Of a DNA stretch of 64,000 nt, positions 41,389 to 51,067 are shown piece after piece. Every line of letters begins with the position of its first letter. The first letter of the stretch is position 1. The translations under genes were made by a program, and so were the position numbers. The stretch is taken from the NCBI GenBank assembly GCA_030068525.1, contig JASJOS010000013.1, forward strand, positions 186,001 through 250,000, read 5' to 3'. Below the pieces are notes generated by a model. The model had not been told where the DNA came from. It was given only the letters and a program-made list of their open reading frames with translations, and did not search any database. This stretch comes from Xanthocytophaga flava. GTDB lineage: Bacteria; Bacteroidota; Bacteroidia; Cytophagales; 172606-1.

Positions 41389-44300
41389 TTAGAATTTAAC
41401 ATTTACCCCAATAGCATAGGTACGTGGAATAGGAACCTCCACAAAGTCAAAACCCCGTACCGCATTGGTTTGTCCGGCAGCGTTGGTTTCCGGATCATAG
41501 CCACTATAGTTGTCAATAGAAAGCAGGTTACGCCCGGCGACAAAGATTCGCATGCCCTGAATGCCCAAAACCTTTGGCTTGAGTGAGTACGATACAGACA
41601 ACTCACGCAACTTCACAAAACTTCCATCCTCAATCCAGTTTTCAAAAATACTGAACAACGCAGCACTGGTACCTTTTGGAACTTCGCCTCTCAACTCAGG
41701 TTCATATCCTTTCAACCCACCATAGAGATCACGGTCGCCTACACGCTTGGTAAAGTTAAAAATGTCATAACCCAGCATACCGTCCCATTGCATACGGAAG
41801 GAGAATTGTTTCCATTCCACATCGTTGATCCAGCTAATAATATGTTTGGGATTGGGATTGCCTATAACTTTGGACAATACTGTACCAGTGGGTTGTCCAT
41901 TATCATTACGGCCTACAGTATAGGTACCATTGGCTCCTTGTGTGCCTAATTCACGCTGAGGCAATCCGGCTGCAGTAAGCAACAGGCTCCCGTCTGTATT
42001 ACGAGCGAAGAATGTACTGTAAAAAGCACCGAGCGGATACCCGTTTACAGCTGCCACCTGTCCGAAACCACCTGCAAAAGGCAGCACACCATTACCTTCT
42101 ACCCCATTGACTACATTTTTATTGTGTGTATAGCTAAACGTAGAATTCCATTTTACGGCTTTTGTTTGCAATGGCACCAGTTTGAGTTGTATCTCAAAAC
42201 CGGAGTTGGTCATGGTTCCTACATTGATAAATCGGTTATTATACCCTGAAGAAGGAGCCAGTGTTCGATTCAGAATCAGGTCTTTTACATCTTTCTTAAA
42301 ATGGGAGAACTCTATTCCAATACGATCTTTTACTAAGGCCAGATCAACTCCAAACTCAAACTCTGTTTGCCGTTCGGGCTTAACATCAAAATTCCCTAAT
42401 GTAAGCGGAGCTGTATAGCCCACCAATGAGCCAACAGAAGCAGAAGCATAATTAGTAAAGCGATCATACGCCCCAATGGCAGTAAGGTTACCCGATTGCC
42501 CCCAGGCCGCACGAATCTTAAACGAGGAAACAATATTAGCAAGATTATCCTTCCAGAACTTCTCTTCAGACAAAATATAGGAACCACTCACTTTTGGAAA
42601 GAACTGCCATCTGTTGTTTATACCATACACAGACGAACCATCTACTCTGGCAGCACCTGTGATAAATAATTTCTGTGCGATGCCAAATGTCTGTTGAACA
42701 AAAGCCCCCATAATAGCCCGTTCAGTGCGTGTTTCACTGGCTACAATATTGGAACCATTGTTGATCGTTTCGCCAAATGTACCTAACTGCTGTGCAGTAA
42801 TCCCTGTCAGATAGGAACGATCATATTGTATAGTACCACCCAGCCCAGTTGTCGATTCGAGCCAGTCAGCAATATGAGTCTGATAGGAAAGGTTCAGATC
42901 ATTATTGATTTGAAACACATTGAGATCACCCCGGCGTGCATATCCCTGATTATATGTGGGGGTTGTGTTATTAGGAGGAATATACCCTTGAGCAACTTGA
43001 GAATATGTATCTATACCCAGTGTATAATTTAATGATAGTCCTGCAAAAGGAGTAATCACTAACTGAACATCTCCAATATAACGGCTTATCCGCTGGCTGA
43101 ATTTGAATCGGTTAATAGCTTCCAGCGGATTGGTTCTACGTACTACCGAAGGTGCAGTAGAAGGATAAATGCCAGTAGCAGGGTTCGGGTCAGGATTAAT
43201 AAAGTTGTTGGCAAAGATAAATCCGGTAAGCGCTCCATATGCTTCATTGATCCCACCATTGGGTACTTCATGGCTAGTGCTGTAGGTATAGTTAGAACCT
43301 ATTGACAAGCTTGCCTTCTCCCCAAATCGTTGTTGAATACGAAGACGCGCTCCATTTCGGGAGAAGTCAGTCTTATCAATAATACCCTGATTGTACAGAT
43401 TAGATGCCGAAAAGAAATATTGCGTACTTCCGGTTCCTCCTGATACTGACAGGTAGTTTTCTGTACCAATGCCATTGCGGAATATCTTGTCCTGGTAATC
43501 ATACCGTTCCACGGGAACTGTTGTTAGATCACTGGCCGTAGTATTAGTAAAACGAAACGGAACCGTATTATATGGAAGCGTTTTGCGTATCTCGTTCATT
43601 CGAAGCTGCGTAGAAAATTCTACCTGTGGCTTACCTTCCTTGCCGCGTTTGGTAAATATCTGTACTACCCCGTTATTGGCCCTTGAACCATAAATAGCTG
43701 CAGCCGCAGCTCCCTTAATTACTTCGATTCGTTCGATGTCACTGGGGTTAATATCTACCAGGCGGTTCTGCGCATATCCGCCAAGATCAATAATTTCAGG
43801 CGATGAGTTATTCACAATAACCCCGTCTACAATATACAAGGGATCAGACGATCCTACAATTGTACTGGGTCCGCGCAACCGAATACTGATTCCCCCCGCC
43901 GGATTACCTGAGTTCTGTGTGATTTGTGCTCCCGAAACCTTACCGGTAAGCAACTGATCAATAGAAGTAGAAGCAGTAGAAGGAAGATTACTTACCTGTA
44001 CAGTAGAAACAGCATTTCCCAGTTGTCGCTTACTGGTAGCAACTGAAGTTCCTGTCACTACAACCTCATCAAGGGCAAGATAATCCTGTTTTAGCTGAAG
44101 GGTAACTGTACTACTACCTCCAGCATCTGCCTTTATCTGTGCTGTTGTATTCTGATACCCTACAAAGCTGGCCTGAATGGCAACGGATTGTCCGGTTGCA
44201 TTGGAAATAGTCAGGGAAAACTGCCCGTTGGCACCAGATAGTGTTCCTCTGCCAGATCCGATAACAACAACAGAGGCGCCAGGAATAGGCTCACCTGCCA

Positions 44301-44439
44301 GATCCGTCACAGTTCCTTTCACAAGGTGTTCGGAGGAAGTCTGGGCAGTTACTTTTTGGGCAAGAAGTCCCATAACAAATACAAGAAAGACTGCTTTTAA
44401 ATGATACAGCCTGTTGAACCATCGTAAGTTTAGGTACAT
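41389..44439 (-). CDS. SusC/RagA-family TonB-linked outer membrane protein
   Basis: The 1016-residue product has a signal peptide (LKAVFLVFVMGLLAQKVTAQ), a CarboxypepD-regulatory-like domain (VKGTVTDLAGEPIPGASVVV), the TonB-box-proximal LDEVVVTGTSVATSKR and a plug with LLTGKVSGAQITQNSGNPAG, IRLRGPSTIVGSSDPLYIVD and KGAAAAAIYGSRANNGVVQI. The last 750 residues are barrel strands ending YAIGVNVKF. With SusD it forms an energised importer for glycan or other large ligands. No glycoside hydrolase sits beside this pair, so the ligand cannot be guessed. DeoR regulator divergent at 44584. Confidence 0.97.
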   Translation of the reverse strand: MYLNLRWFNRLYHLKAVFLVFVMGLLAQKVTAQTSSEHLVKGTVTDLAGEPIPGASVVVIGSGRGTLSGANGQFSLTISNATGQSVAIQASFVGYQNTTAQIKADAGGSSTVTLQLKQDYLALDEVVVTGTSVATSKRQLGNAVSTVQVSNLPSTASTSIDQLLTGKVSGAQITQNSGNPAGGISIRLRGPSTIVGSSDPLYIVDGVIVNNSSPEIIDLGGYAQNRLVDINPSDIERIEVIKGAAAAAIYGSRANNGVVQIFTKRGKEGKPQVEFSTQLRMNEIRKTLPYNTVPFRFTNTTASDLTTVPVERYDYQDKIFRNGIGTENYLSVSGGTGSTQYFFSASNLYNQGIIDKTDFSRNGARLRIQQRFGEKASLSIGSNYTYSTSHEVPNGGINEAYGALTGFIFANNFINPDPNPATGIYPSTAPSVVRRTNPLEAINRFKFSQRISRYIGDVQLVITPFAGLSLNYTLGIDTYSQVAQGYIPPNNTTPTYNQGYARRGDLNVFQINNDLNLSYQTHIADWLESTTGLGGTIQYDRSYLTGITAQQLGTFGETINNGSNIVASETRTERAIMGAFVQQTFGIAQKLFITGAARVDGSSVYGINNRWQFFPKVSGSYILSEEKFWKDNLANIVSSFKIRAAWGQSGNLTAIGAYDRFTNYASASVGSLVGYTAPLTLGNFDVKPERQTEFEFGVDLALVKDRIGIEFSHFKKDVKDLILNRTLAPSSGYNNRFINVGTMTNSGFEIQLKLVPLQTKAVKWNSTFSYTHNKNVVNGVEGNGVLPFAGGFGQVAAVNGYPLGAFYSTFFARNTDGSLLLTAAGLPQRELGTQGANGTYTVGRNDNGQPTGTVLSKVIGNPNPKHIISWINDVEWKQFSFRMQWDGMLGYDIFNFTKRVGDRDLYGGLKGYEPELRGEVPKGTSAALFSIFENWIEDGSFVKLRELSVSYSLKPKVLGIQGMRIFVAGRNLLSIDNYSGYDPETNAAGQTNAVRGFDFVEVPIPRTYAIGVNVKF

Positions 44440-44460
44440 AAGTCAGGTTGGATTAGGTAA

Positions 44461-44486
44461 TAAAAGTATGATATTTCTAAAATATC
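44461..44486 (-). promoter_or_regulatory. Candidate susC promoter and palindromic operator
   Basis: Read on the minus strand, TACTTTTA (44468-44461) resembles TAnnTTTG and is 22 bp before the susC ATG. Just upstream lies a perfect palindrome, GATATTT-CTA-AAATATC (44470-44486). A site for the divergent DeoR regulator is likely but unproven. Confidence 0.45.
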
Positions 44487-44583
44487 GAAATAAATTGCAA
44501 CATACTGAAGGAAAATGCAGAATTTTTGCTCAAATATTGAATTATATTGCAAATAGTATATTATTTAGTAGATATATACATCT

Positions 44584-45333
44584 ATGCTTAAAGAAGAACG
44601 TCATCAGCATATTCTCAGTGAGCTGAATATTCGCAACAGAATTCTACTGACAGATATTGCGCAGAAACTCCAGGTTTCAGAAGATACTATACGCAGAGAT
44701 TTAAAAGAATTGCATGAAGAAGGAAAACTCAAAAAAGTACATGGTGGAGCTGTAGCAAAATCATTCAATCCTTTTAGCTTTCGTGAAGAAGAAATCTATG
44801 ACCGGGCAAACAAACTGCTTATTGCAGAAAAGGCATGTACATTAATTAAAGATGGACAAGCCATTCTTATTACTGGAGGAACAACTAATCTGGAGCTTAT
44901 CAGCTTACTTCCTAAAAACCTGCGGTGCACTTTTTTTACACCCAGTCTGCCTGTAGCGATGCAACTCGCTCAGTTTCCTACTATTGAAACCATTTTAATA
45001 GGTGGTAAACTCTCTCCTGATGCTATGGTTACAACCGGGGGTGAAGCCTTTAACCTGCTTAACAGGCTTAAAGTAGACTTATGTTTTTTAGGCACAGGTC
45101 ATCTGGATGTTAACTTTGGCCTATCAGAGTTTGACTGGGAAATTGTGGAACTCAAACAAGCCCTAATCCGCTCTTCCCGCAAGATTATATCTTTTACCTT
45201 ATCAGCCAAAATCAACTCTATCCAACGTTACAAGGTCTGTGATCTGAGTGCTATTCACATGTTGATTACCGAACTTGATCCTTTTGATGAAAAGTTGACA
45301 CCATTTCGCATGTCGGGTTTGGAGATTTTATAA
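44584..45333 (+). CDS. DeoR/GlpR-family transcriptional regulator
   Basis: The 249-residue product has the DeoR winged helix at the N-terminus (RHQHILSELNIRNRILLTDI, LQVSEDTIRRDLKELHEEGK, LKKVHGGAV). The effector domain has the sugar-phosphate-binding layout: GQAILITGGTTNLELI, ILIGGKLSPDAMVTTGGEA, VDLCFLGTGHLD and LKQALIRSSRKI. Regulators of this kind normally repress sugar-use genes and release DNA when they bind a phosphorylated sugar. Being divergent from susC with 144 bp between, it likely controls susCD. That is unlike the usual HTCS or ECF control of PULs. Confidence 0.93.
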   Translation: MLKEERHQHILSELNIRNRILLTDIAQKLQVSEDTIRRDLKELHEEGKLKKVHGGAVAKSFNPFSFREEEIYDRANKLLIAEKACTLIKDGQAILITGGTTNLELISLLPKNLRCTFFTPSLPVAMQLAQFPTIETILIGGKLSPDAMVTTGGEAFNLLNRLKVDLCFLGTGHLDVNFGLSEFDWEIVELKQALIRSSRKIISFTLSAKINSIQRYKVCDLSAIHMLITELDPFDEKLTPFRMSGLEIL

Positions 45334-45436
45334 GGCCAAACAATTTATATAACAATCTTTTTTAAATGGTAAATGTTAAGACTAAAAACATTTCCAGCAT
45401 GGAAAGCTACCTCAAATTTAGATTTACACGATGAGT

Positions 45437-46009
45437 CTAACCTAAAACAACTTCAAAAAAACCAAATAAGATAGATTCCCATCTACAACAATCTACATAT
45501 TCATAACCTAGAGGCGTTGCAACAATATTTTGATCTTTAATACCCAATTCCTGTAAATCTTCCTGATTAAGAATCTGTGTGAGAGGAAAACGATTTCCCC
45601 AAGTTACTATTTCGACCATAAGTTCACATACTTGTGTATCCCACCCTATACAAGGACCAGAATAATAAATAGCAGAAGTATCTTTTCTATTCTCTCTCAG
45701 CAAATCTTTGATCATACTCTTTTCATTGCGCTTTGCTAACAACCAAAACGCATAACATTTAAGTGTTGGATCTTTAGCCTTTGCTAATTGATTTAATTCA
45801 AATGAGAATGCTATACTTCCAAGCAATTCTGCCACCATATGCAGATGTGACATATTACCCATTCCAGAACTTTTGGATTCAAACTTCTTTATAGTCTGTT
45901 TTCTACAAACAGTTAAATATTCAACACATTGGTCGATTAAAACAATTCGAACCAGAAAAACAATCACGATAACTTTGATCAACTTATGTGGTTTACAGAG
46001 TAGTTTCAT
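45437..46009 (-). CDS. Hypothetical protein
   Basis: The 190-residue product begins with a hydrophobic stretch (LIKVIVIVFLVRIVLIDQC) which may be a membrane anchor. If the ATG nearer residue 50 (MGNMSHLHMVAELLG) is the real start, the protein is soluble. The rest is helical and has KCYAFWLLAKRNEKSMIKDL and SGPCIGWDTQVCELMVEIV, with several cysteines. A Cys pair late in the chain (YVDCCRWESILFG) is notable. No family is recognised. It stands alone between two regulators. Confidence 0.6.
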   Translation of the reverse strand: MKLLCKPHKLIKVIVIVFLVRIVLIDQCVEYLTVCRKQTIKKFESKSSGMGNMSHLHMVAELLGSIAFSFELNQLAKAKDPTLKCYAFWLLAKRNEKSMIKDLLRENRKDTSAIYYSGPCIGWDTQVCELMVEIVTWGNRFPLTQILNQEDLQELGIKDQNIVATPLGYEYVDCCRWESILFGFFEVVLG

Positions 46010-46138
46010 ATATGACTATATTATTGTTCTCAAATTAATTACAGATATGAAAACTTCAAAATACTCATCAATGGTAATGACTAATTATTGAATAATGAAC
46101 CGTTGACAAACAATAGCACAACCTATTATCTTTATTCA

Positions 46139-46729
46139 ATGATATATGACTCTCTGATCCACTACATCCAGGAACGTTCGCAAAGTACTCTTATGCCATC
46201 TGATATTGCTTTAATTCGTGAAGCTTTTGTCTACAAAAAATTACGAAAAAGGCAGTTCTTTTTGCAGGAAGGAGATATTTGCAAACACTTTGGATTTATT
46301 GTAAAAGGAGCCATGCGGCAATATACGGTAGATCAGAAAGGTTCTGAACATACTATCCAGCTGTATATTGAAAATTGGTGGGCATCAGATAGAGAAAGTT
46401 TCTGGAAAGAAACGCCTTCCATCTATGCTATTGAAGCATGGGAAGAAACAGATTTGCTCTTGCTACCGAAAGCAAACGGGTCTTATGAACGAGTCAATGC
46501 GATCCCGGCTTTTAATGAGATGCGAATTAAATTGGATGATAACAATTCCATTGCTTCACAAAGACGACTGCGGGCCTCTATGTTTGATACAGCAGAGAAA
46601 CGGTATGAAGAGCTAACCCTACGCTATCCTGAATTTATCCAACGCTTTCCGCAACACATAATAGCCTCCTATCTGGGTATAACCAAAGAAACCCTTAGCC
46701 GTATACGAAACCAATCTGCAAAAAAATAA
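46139..46729 (+). CDS. Crp/Fnr-family transcriptional regulator
   Basis: The 196-residue product from ATG 46139 has an N-terminal cyclic-nucleotide-binding-like domain (FVYKKLRKRQFFLQEGDICK, HFGFIVKGAMRQYTVDQKGS, IYAIEAWEETDLLLL). A C-terminal HTH follows, FPQHIIASYLGITKETLSRI. The phosphate-binding RxS motif of CRP is not seen, as is usual for this large Bacteroidota subgroup. Its target may be the RidA gene starting 155 bp downstream; that is inferred from position only. Confidence 0.92.
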   Translation: MIYDSLIHYIQERSQSTLMPSDIALIREAFVYKKLRKRQFFLQEGDICKHFGFIVKGAMRQYTVDQKGSEHTIQLYIENWWASDRESFWKETPSIYAIEAWEETDLLLLPKANGSYERVNAIPAFNEMRIKLDDNNSIASQRRLRASMFDTAEKRYEELTLRYPEFIQRFPQHIIASYLGITKETLSRIRNQSAKK

Positions 46730-46884
46730 TTCCAACTTTTAATAAACGGAAGTTGACATAGATCAACGTTTTTTTTTGACCTACCTCATCGTCCTCCTTA
46801 CGATTTCAAATACAATTTTGTACCACCGATAATCTGGTTCGCAACTATTTCAGTAACAGACACTACAAAATTCTAAAAATACAT

Positions 46885-47280
46885 ATGGAAAAGAAATCTG
46901 TTAATCCCTGGACATGGCAGGATAACTTTAGTTTTTCACAAGCTGTTGAAACAACTGGCAGTACACAAATATTGTATTGTGCAGGACAAGCCTCTATCAG
47001 TCCGGAAGGTAAGCCATTACATGCAAACGATATGAAAGCACAATTAATGTTAGCACTGGAGAATCTGGAAGCTGTGTTAACCAAAGGAGGCTACCATTGG
47101 ACCAATGTCATCCGTTTGGTAGTATATACAACCAACTTCGACCTTTTATTCGAAAATTATGCACAACTTGAAGAAAGATTGAAACAGACAAACCCCAAGC
47201 CGATTATAAATCTTTTAGGAGTCAACCGTTTGGTATTTCCGGAATTATTGGTTGAAATAGAGGCAACAGCTGTGAAATAG
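46885..47280 (+). CDS. RidA-family protein (enamine/imine deaminase type)
   Basis: The 131-residue product resembles YjgF/YER057c/UK114 proteins, which hydrolyse reactive enamines and imines. Visible: FSQAVETTGSTQILYCAGQA, LHANDMKAQLMLALENLEAV, TNVIRLVVYTTNFDLLFENY and the ending LGVNRLVFPELLVEIEATAV. The active-site Arg is in NVIRLVVY-like position and in 'VNRLVFPELLVEIEA'. It follows the Crp-like regulator gene and may be under its control. Confidence 0.9.
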   Translation: MEKKSVNPWTWQDNFSFSQAVETTGSTQILYCAGQASISPEGKPLHANDMKAQLMLALENLEAVLTKGGYHWTNVIRLVVYTTNFDLLFENYAQLEERLKQTNPKPIINLLGVNRLVFPELLVEIEATAVK

Positions 47281-47300
47281 CCATGTCTAAGCTGGTAATC

Positions 47301-47807
47301 TTAAATATCAATTTCTTTTAAACTTATTCTTAACAAAGCTATGCCTTCTGACATAATCTCAATGAGTCTTCCTCTCTCTGCCTTTGTCCAGACTGGAATG
47401 TAGTACTTTCCTTCAGGAGTAACAGATGGCAGATTATTACCATAAAATATCTTATCATAAACCTTATTTGTCAGTTTGTCTTTTTCATTTCCAGTAAATG
47501 ATCTGTTGATACCAGAGGCGATATCCGTAAAAAGATTCCATATTGACAAAAACATCTGACAGTCTATAGGATTATTGGGTTGAGCTATCCAATTGCTTAG
47601 GTAATCAAGATCGCAGAATACAGGCTCCTCATTAACAATTTCAACATACTTTTTTGCAGCATATTTAGCCAGTGCGGTTTCACTATTAAAAACGGGTATT
47701 AATCCATCTGTTTCCACCAAAACCTGATCAGTTTCATCCTGAATCCAGATTAAATAACGATCCTTTTGGTCAAGGCTAAACCCAATAGCAAAAAATAATC
47801 TTTCCAC
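47301..47807 (-). CDS. Hypothetical protein
   Basis: The 168-residue product uses a GTG start at 47807. It is soluble and mixed alpha/beta: MERLFFAIGFSLDQKDRYLI, then LSNWIAQPNNPIDCQMFLSI, then WTKAERGRLIEIMSEGIALL. The size and acidic, Trp-rich composition resemble orphan immunity proteins, but no family is recognised. Convergent with the RidA gene. Confidence 0.65.
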   Translation of the reverse strand: MERLFFAIGFSLDQKDRYLIWIQDETDQVLVETDGLIPVFNSETALAKYAAKKYVEIVNEEPVFCDLDYLSNWIAQPNNPIDCQMFLSIWNLFTDIASGINRSFTGNEKDKLTNKVYDKIFYGNNLPSVTPEGKYYIPVWTKAERGRLIEIMSEGIALLRISLKEIDI

Positions 47808-47920
47808 TTGTATACGATTATAGATAGTTTTTAGAATAGAAATGTCTTACCATAAAATCCGATAAGAGTTGTCTACTAGAAAAGGCTCACGATCTTATAT
47901 CTCAATAGAACAATAAGAAA

Positions 47921-47944
47921 AAACCCTGACTTGAGCCAGGGTTT
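47921..47944 (-). terminator. Terminator of the sulfatase gene
   Basis: AAACCCTG (47921-47928) pairs with CAGGGTTT (47937-47944). On the minus strand the stem is followed by a T-run (plus-strand A-run before 47921). It lies 14 bp after the sulfatase stop. Confidence 0.75.
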
Positions 47945-47958
47945 CGTACTATATATAG

Positions 47959-49323
47959 CTATTGTTCAACAACTTCCCTTATCCAGCTTTGATACATTTT
48001 CTTCAGCTTTTCTACAATCTGAGGATTATTGGCAGCTTCATTTACTGTTTCACTTGCATCACGCTTTACATTAACCAACATAAACTGCTCTGCATCTAAT
48101 TCGCCTTTTTTGGATTGTAACGGGTTATGGAGCAATTTCCAGTCGCCTTCCCGCACTGCCCATTGTGGCTCTTGCGGAGTTCCCAGACATTGCCAGTAAA
48201 AAACAGAATGTGGTGAAGTTGCCTTTGTTTGCTGGATGACTTTCACCAAGCTGGCTCCATCTAATTTACGTTGGGGTAATTTTATTCCACAATATTCTGC
48301 AAGCGTCGGATACCAGTCGATATTGGTGGCAAACTGATCGCGAACAGTATTTGCAGGTACATGTCCTGGCCAACGTATAATAGAAGGCACCTTGATTCCT
48401 CCTTCAAATAAACTAAATTTCGAACCACGATAAGGACCAGCATAACCACTACCGCCAAAAGTACGTTCCTCTTCGGAGTGCCCCTGATCTGCCTGAAACA
48501 CAACTATTGTATTTTTTGCCAAACCTAGCTCTTCCAACTCCTGTAGCAACAAACCAATTTTCTCATCCATTGTAGAGACAGAGGCTGCATACATTTTGCG
48601 TGGTGAAGGGAGATCCTTATAATAATCAAGCCACTTCTTTTCACCCTGTAAAGGATAATGAGGCATGTTGATAGCGAAGTACATAAAAAATGGATTGCCT
48701 TTATTAGAATTCATGAATTTACCTGCTTCTTTAACCATCAAGTCCGGAAAATATTTACCATCCTGCCATATTTCGGTTCCATCCCGCCATAGGTCGTGCC
48801 TGTTAGATCCTGACCAGTAGAAAAAATGCGAATAGCTATCAATACATCCACCCATAAAACCAAAGGAATATTCAAAGCCTTGCTGATTTGGCATGGTCTC
48901 AGGTGAATAACCCATGTGCCATTTTCCAATGTGAGCGGTAGTATACCCTGCATCTTTAAATAGTTCTGCCATGGTATACTGGCTGCCGGGCATTCCAGCT
49001 CCGTTGCCATAACTACCCGAAGCATTATCTACTAAACCAGCACGTTGCGGATATCGACCGGTAAGCAGTGAAGCACGTGAAGGAGAACAGATGGGTGAAG
49101 CCGAATAAAAGTTAGAAAAACGTGTACCATCACTTGCCAGCTTGTCAAGGTTAGGCGTCTTGAGATCTTTGGCACCATAACTATTCAGATCAAGGGTACC
49201 CTGATCGTCAGAATAGATCACAATTACATTGGGTCGGTCAACACTTTTGGTTTGCGCAAATAAATGAATAGAACTAACTATTGTGAGCAGGATACCAATA
49301 CAAACTGTTACTCTTTTTTTCAT
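47959..49323 (-). CDS. Sulfatase, cysteine type
   Basis: The 454-residue product from ATG 49323 (another ATG at 49329 is possible) has a signal peptide (VCIGILLTIVSSIHLFA). It has the sulfatase start RPNVIVIYSDDQG with two metal-binding Asp, the modification site SPICSPSRASLLTGRYPQR (Cys79 becomes formylglycine) and TAHIGKWHMGYSPE. The C-x-P-S-R form points to maturation by an aerobic FGE-type enzyme or an anaerobic maturase; neither is nearby. It likely desulfates sugars in the periplasm. Not next to the susCD pair, so a shared pathway is only a guess. Confidence 0.95.
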   Translation of the reverse strand: MKKRVTVCIGILLTIVSSIHLFAQTKSVDRPNVIVIYSDDQGTLDLNSYGAKDLKTPNLDKLASDGTRFSNFYSASPICSPSRASLLTGRYPQRAGLVDNASGSYGNGAGMPGSQYTMAELFKDAGYTTAHIGKWHMGYSPETMPNQQGFEYSFGFMGGCIDSYSHFFYWSGSNRHDLWRDGTEIWQDGKYFPDLMVKEAGKFMNSNKGNPFFMYFAINMPHYPLQGEKKWLDYYKDLPSPRKMYAASVSTMDEKIGLLLQELEELGLAKNTIVVFQADQGHSEEERTFGGSGYAGPYRGSKFSLFEGGIKVPSIIRWPGHVPANTVRDQFATNIDWYPTLAEYCGIKLPQRKLDGASLVKVIQQTKATSPHSVFYWQCLGTPQEPQWAVREGDWKLLHNPLQSKKGELDAEQFMLVNVKRDASETVNEAANNPQIVEKLKKMYQSWIREVVEQ

Positions 49324-49721
49324 CAACATAGGAGGAGTTAAAATTACTGCAAGCCAAACTTCACCGAAATCTGATTATGGTGGAAAACTAATCACATTCA
49401 GCATTTTTTTAACAAAAAAGATATACCCAAGGTATAATTGGTTATTTATTCCATCACACCAGATAACTATAGGTATTAAACGGAAAATACAATTACTCTC
49501 AGTAAGATGAAGTTATCCTTTTTATCTACTACCCAGCTCACTAAAAAAATGCTCACTATAGTTTGTGTCAATTGGATATACTTTTTGTAATCACATTTCC
49601 CTGAAATGATTTTTTCAAAACTTTATAGTACTTACAACAAGCAAAATACAACTATTTAAAGAGACCTTTCCCAAGTCGAATTAAGACCAATAAACTATTT
49701 TCTATGCATCTTTAAAAAATT
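49324..49721. other. Gene-free region upstream of the sulfatase
   Basis: Nearly 400 bp of AT-rich DNA upstream of the sulfatase. No gene, RNA or repeat is seen. Confidence 0.5.
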
Positions 49722-49752
49722 TAAAAGCCGGTGTTATAGAAGCCGGCTTTTA
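49722..49752 (-). terminator. Terminator of the AraC/VOC operon
   Basis: TAAAAGCCGG (49722-49731) pairs with CCGGCTTTTA (49743-49752), preceded on the plus strand by an A-run that is a T-run for minus transcripts coming from 51067-49812. Confidence 0.75.
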
Positions 49753-49811
49753 GTATTAGTATTAAGTTCTTATAAATCCATAGGTTATGGAATATTTCGA
49801 ATAAACACTAT

Positions 49812-50168
49812 CTATACCTTTGTCACCAAACCCATTGTAGTACCCTCCAAATCTTTAAACCAGGCAAATTGCTTTCCATTAGGGAGTGTTACCGGACCAA
49901 CCAGTTTTTGTCCACCTGCAGCTATAATTCTGTCTAAATGTGAACTGATATCATCTACCTGTATATATACAATCACATAATTATGTGGTTCGTGTCCCAA
50001 TGCTGTAATCTGTCCCTGAATGCCTTCCAGAGAACCAGTGTTGAGTAGATTAGCAAATGGGATACCAGAGGGTGTCCAGCCAAATAAGCTTTGGTAGAAT
50101 GTAGTTGTTTTGTCAAGGTCTTTACAACCAATATCAAAAAATACTACAGGGTGGGTTGATTCTGTCAT
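49812..50168 (-). CDS. VOC-family protein
   Basis: The 118-residue product is one VOC unit: VVFFDIGCKDLDKTTTFYQS, LFGWTPSGIPFANLLNTG, IVYIQVDDISSHLDRIIAAG and the ending GPVTLPNGKQFAWFKDLEGT, TMGLV. This layout is that of small glyoxalase-like proteins of the CFP32 type. Substrate unknown. It lies 38 bp after the AraC regulator gene and is probably co-transcribed with it. Confidence 0.87.
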   Translation of the reverse strand: MTESTHPVVFFDIGCKDLDKTTTFYQSLFGWTPSGIPFANLLNTGSLEGIQGQITALGHEPHNYVIVYIQVDDISSHLDRIIAAGGQKLVGPVTLPNGKQFAWFKDLEGTTMGLVTKV

Positions 50169-50206
50169 ATGTCAGTAAGGGTTTAAGTAACTATTACTGA
50201 ACAAAG

Positions 50207-51067
50207 TTAGTCCGGATGGCTGGCAATAAATTGTAAAAATGTTTCCTTGGGAAGAGGAATAAAATTGGGATTGTATCGGATTTGGGAGTATTTTTGGCAA
50301 AGCAAACGATACTGACCTGGAGTCATACCCGTTCGGACTTTGAAATCCTTGATAAAATGTGCTTGGTCATAGAATGAATGTAGTGAAGATAGAGACTGAT
50401 GTGGCTGACTGGCTATAGCAGTCAGGTGCTGTCCAAAACGTATAATCCCTTGCATGTTTTTGACCGGAGCTCCAAAATATTGAATAGCATCTGTCCTTAA
50501 CTTCTTTCGTGTACAACCCATTGTGGCACAAATTTCCGCTACAGTATTGTTGGTTATAGCTTTGCTTAAATAATGAATCTTTGGAAGCAATAGAAAATTT
50601 TTACCTTCAAGCCTGCTAATAAAATATGCTTCTATTAATTCAAAACCTGTCTGTACATCTGTAGATTCCAACAATCGTTCTCTCAACGTAAATATATCTG
50701 ATTCAGCCCAATAGGTAGCACATAGTGCCTGGCTGTTGGTTTCAACTACAGGTACACGAGAAAAATAAGGCAACATACCGGGCTTTATGCCAATTACATA
50801 TAGAGATATGACACCTGGATTTTCTAATGCAAATGGATGTTCATGTTTTCCATTAATCCAGATAGCAGGTAAATGTTCTTTTGAAGGTTCTGTAGTATAG
50901 GGATCAGAGTTAAAAAAATTGGCACCTATATTAATTACGATTGTCTGATATACTCGCTGAAGCGCAATCCCTGTACCCAGTCCGTTCAGATGTACAATAG
51001 AACCAACAAATTCTTTCAGAATACCTTTCGGAATATATGTAGTGGATGTACTCGTTTGCGTTTTCAT
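50207..51067 (-). CDS. AraC-family transcriptional regulator
   Basis: The 286-residue product has an N-terminal ligand-binding domain of about 150 residues without recognisable cupin motif, followed by two HTH units: NNTVAEICATMGCTRKKLRT and LSSLHSFYDQAHFIKDFKVR, then TGMTPGQYRLL, the AraC C-terminal signature. It probably controls the VOC gene behind it and perhaps itself. Start at ATG 51067. Confidence 0.88.
   Translation of the reverse strand: MKTQTSTSTTYIPKGILKEFVGSIVHLNGLGTGIALQRVYQTIVINIGANFFNSDPYTTEPSKEHLPAIWINGKHEHPFALENPGVISLYVIGIKPGMLPYFSRVPVVETNSQALCATYWAESDIFTLRERLLESTDVQTGFELIEAYFISRLEGKNFLLLPKIHYLSKAITNNTVAEICATMGCTRKKLRTDAIQYFGAPVKNMQGIIRFGQHLTAIASQPHQSLSSLHSFYDQAHFIKDFKVRTGMTPGQYRLLCQKYSQIRYNPNFIPLPKETFLQFIASHPD

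Noticed and set aside
44470..44486. Treating the GATATTT palindrome as a terminator
   Set aside because: It lies upstream of both divergent genes, has no T-run and a 3-nt loop; an operator is more likely.
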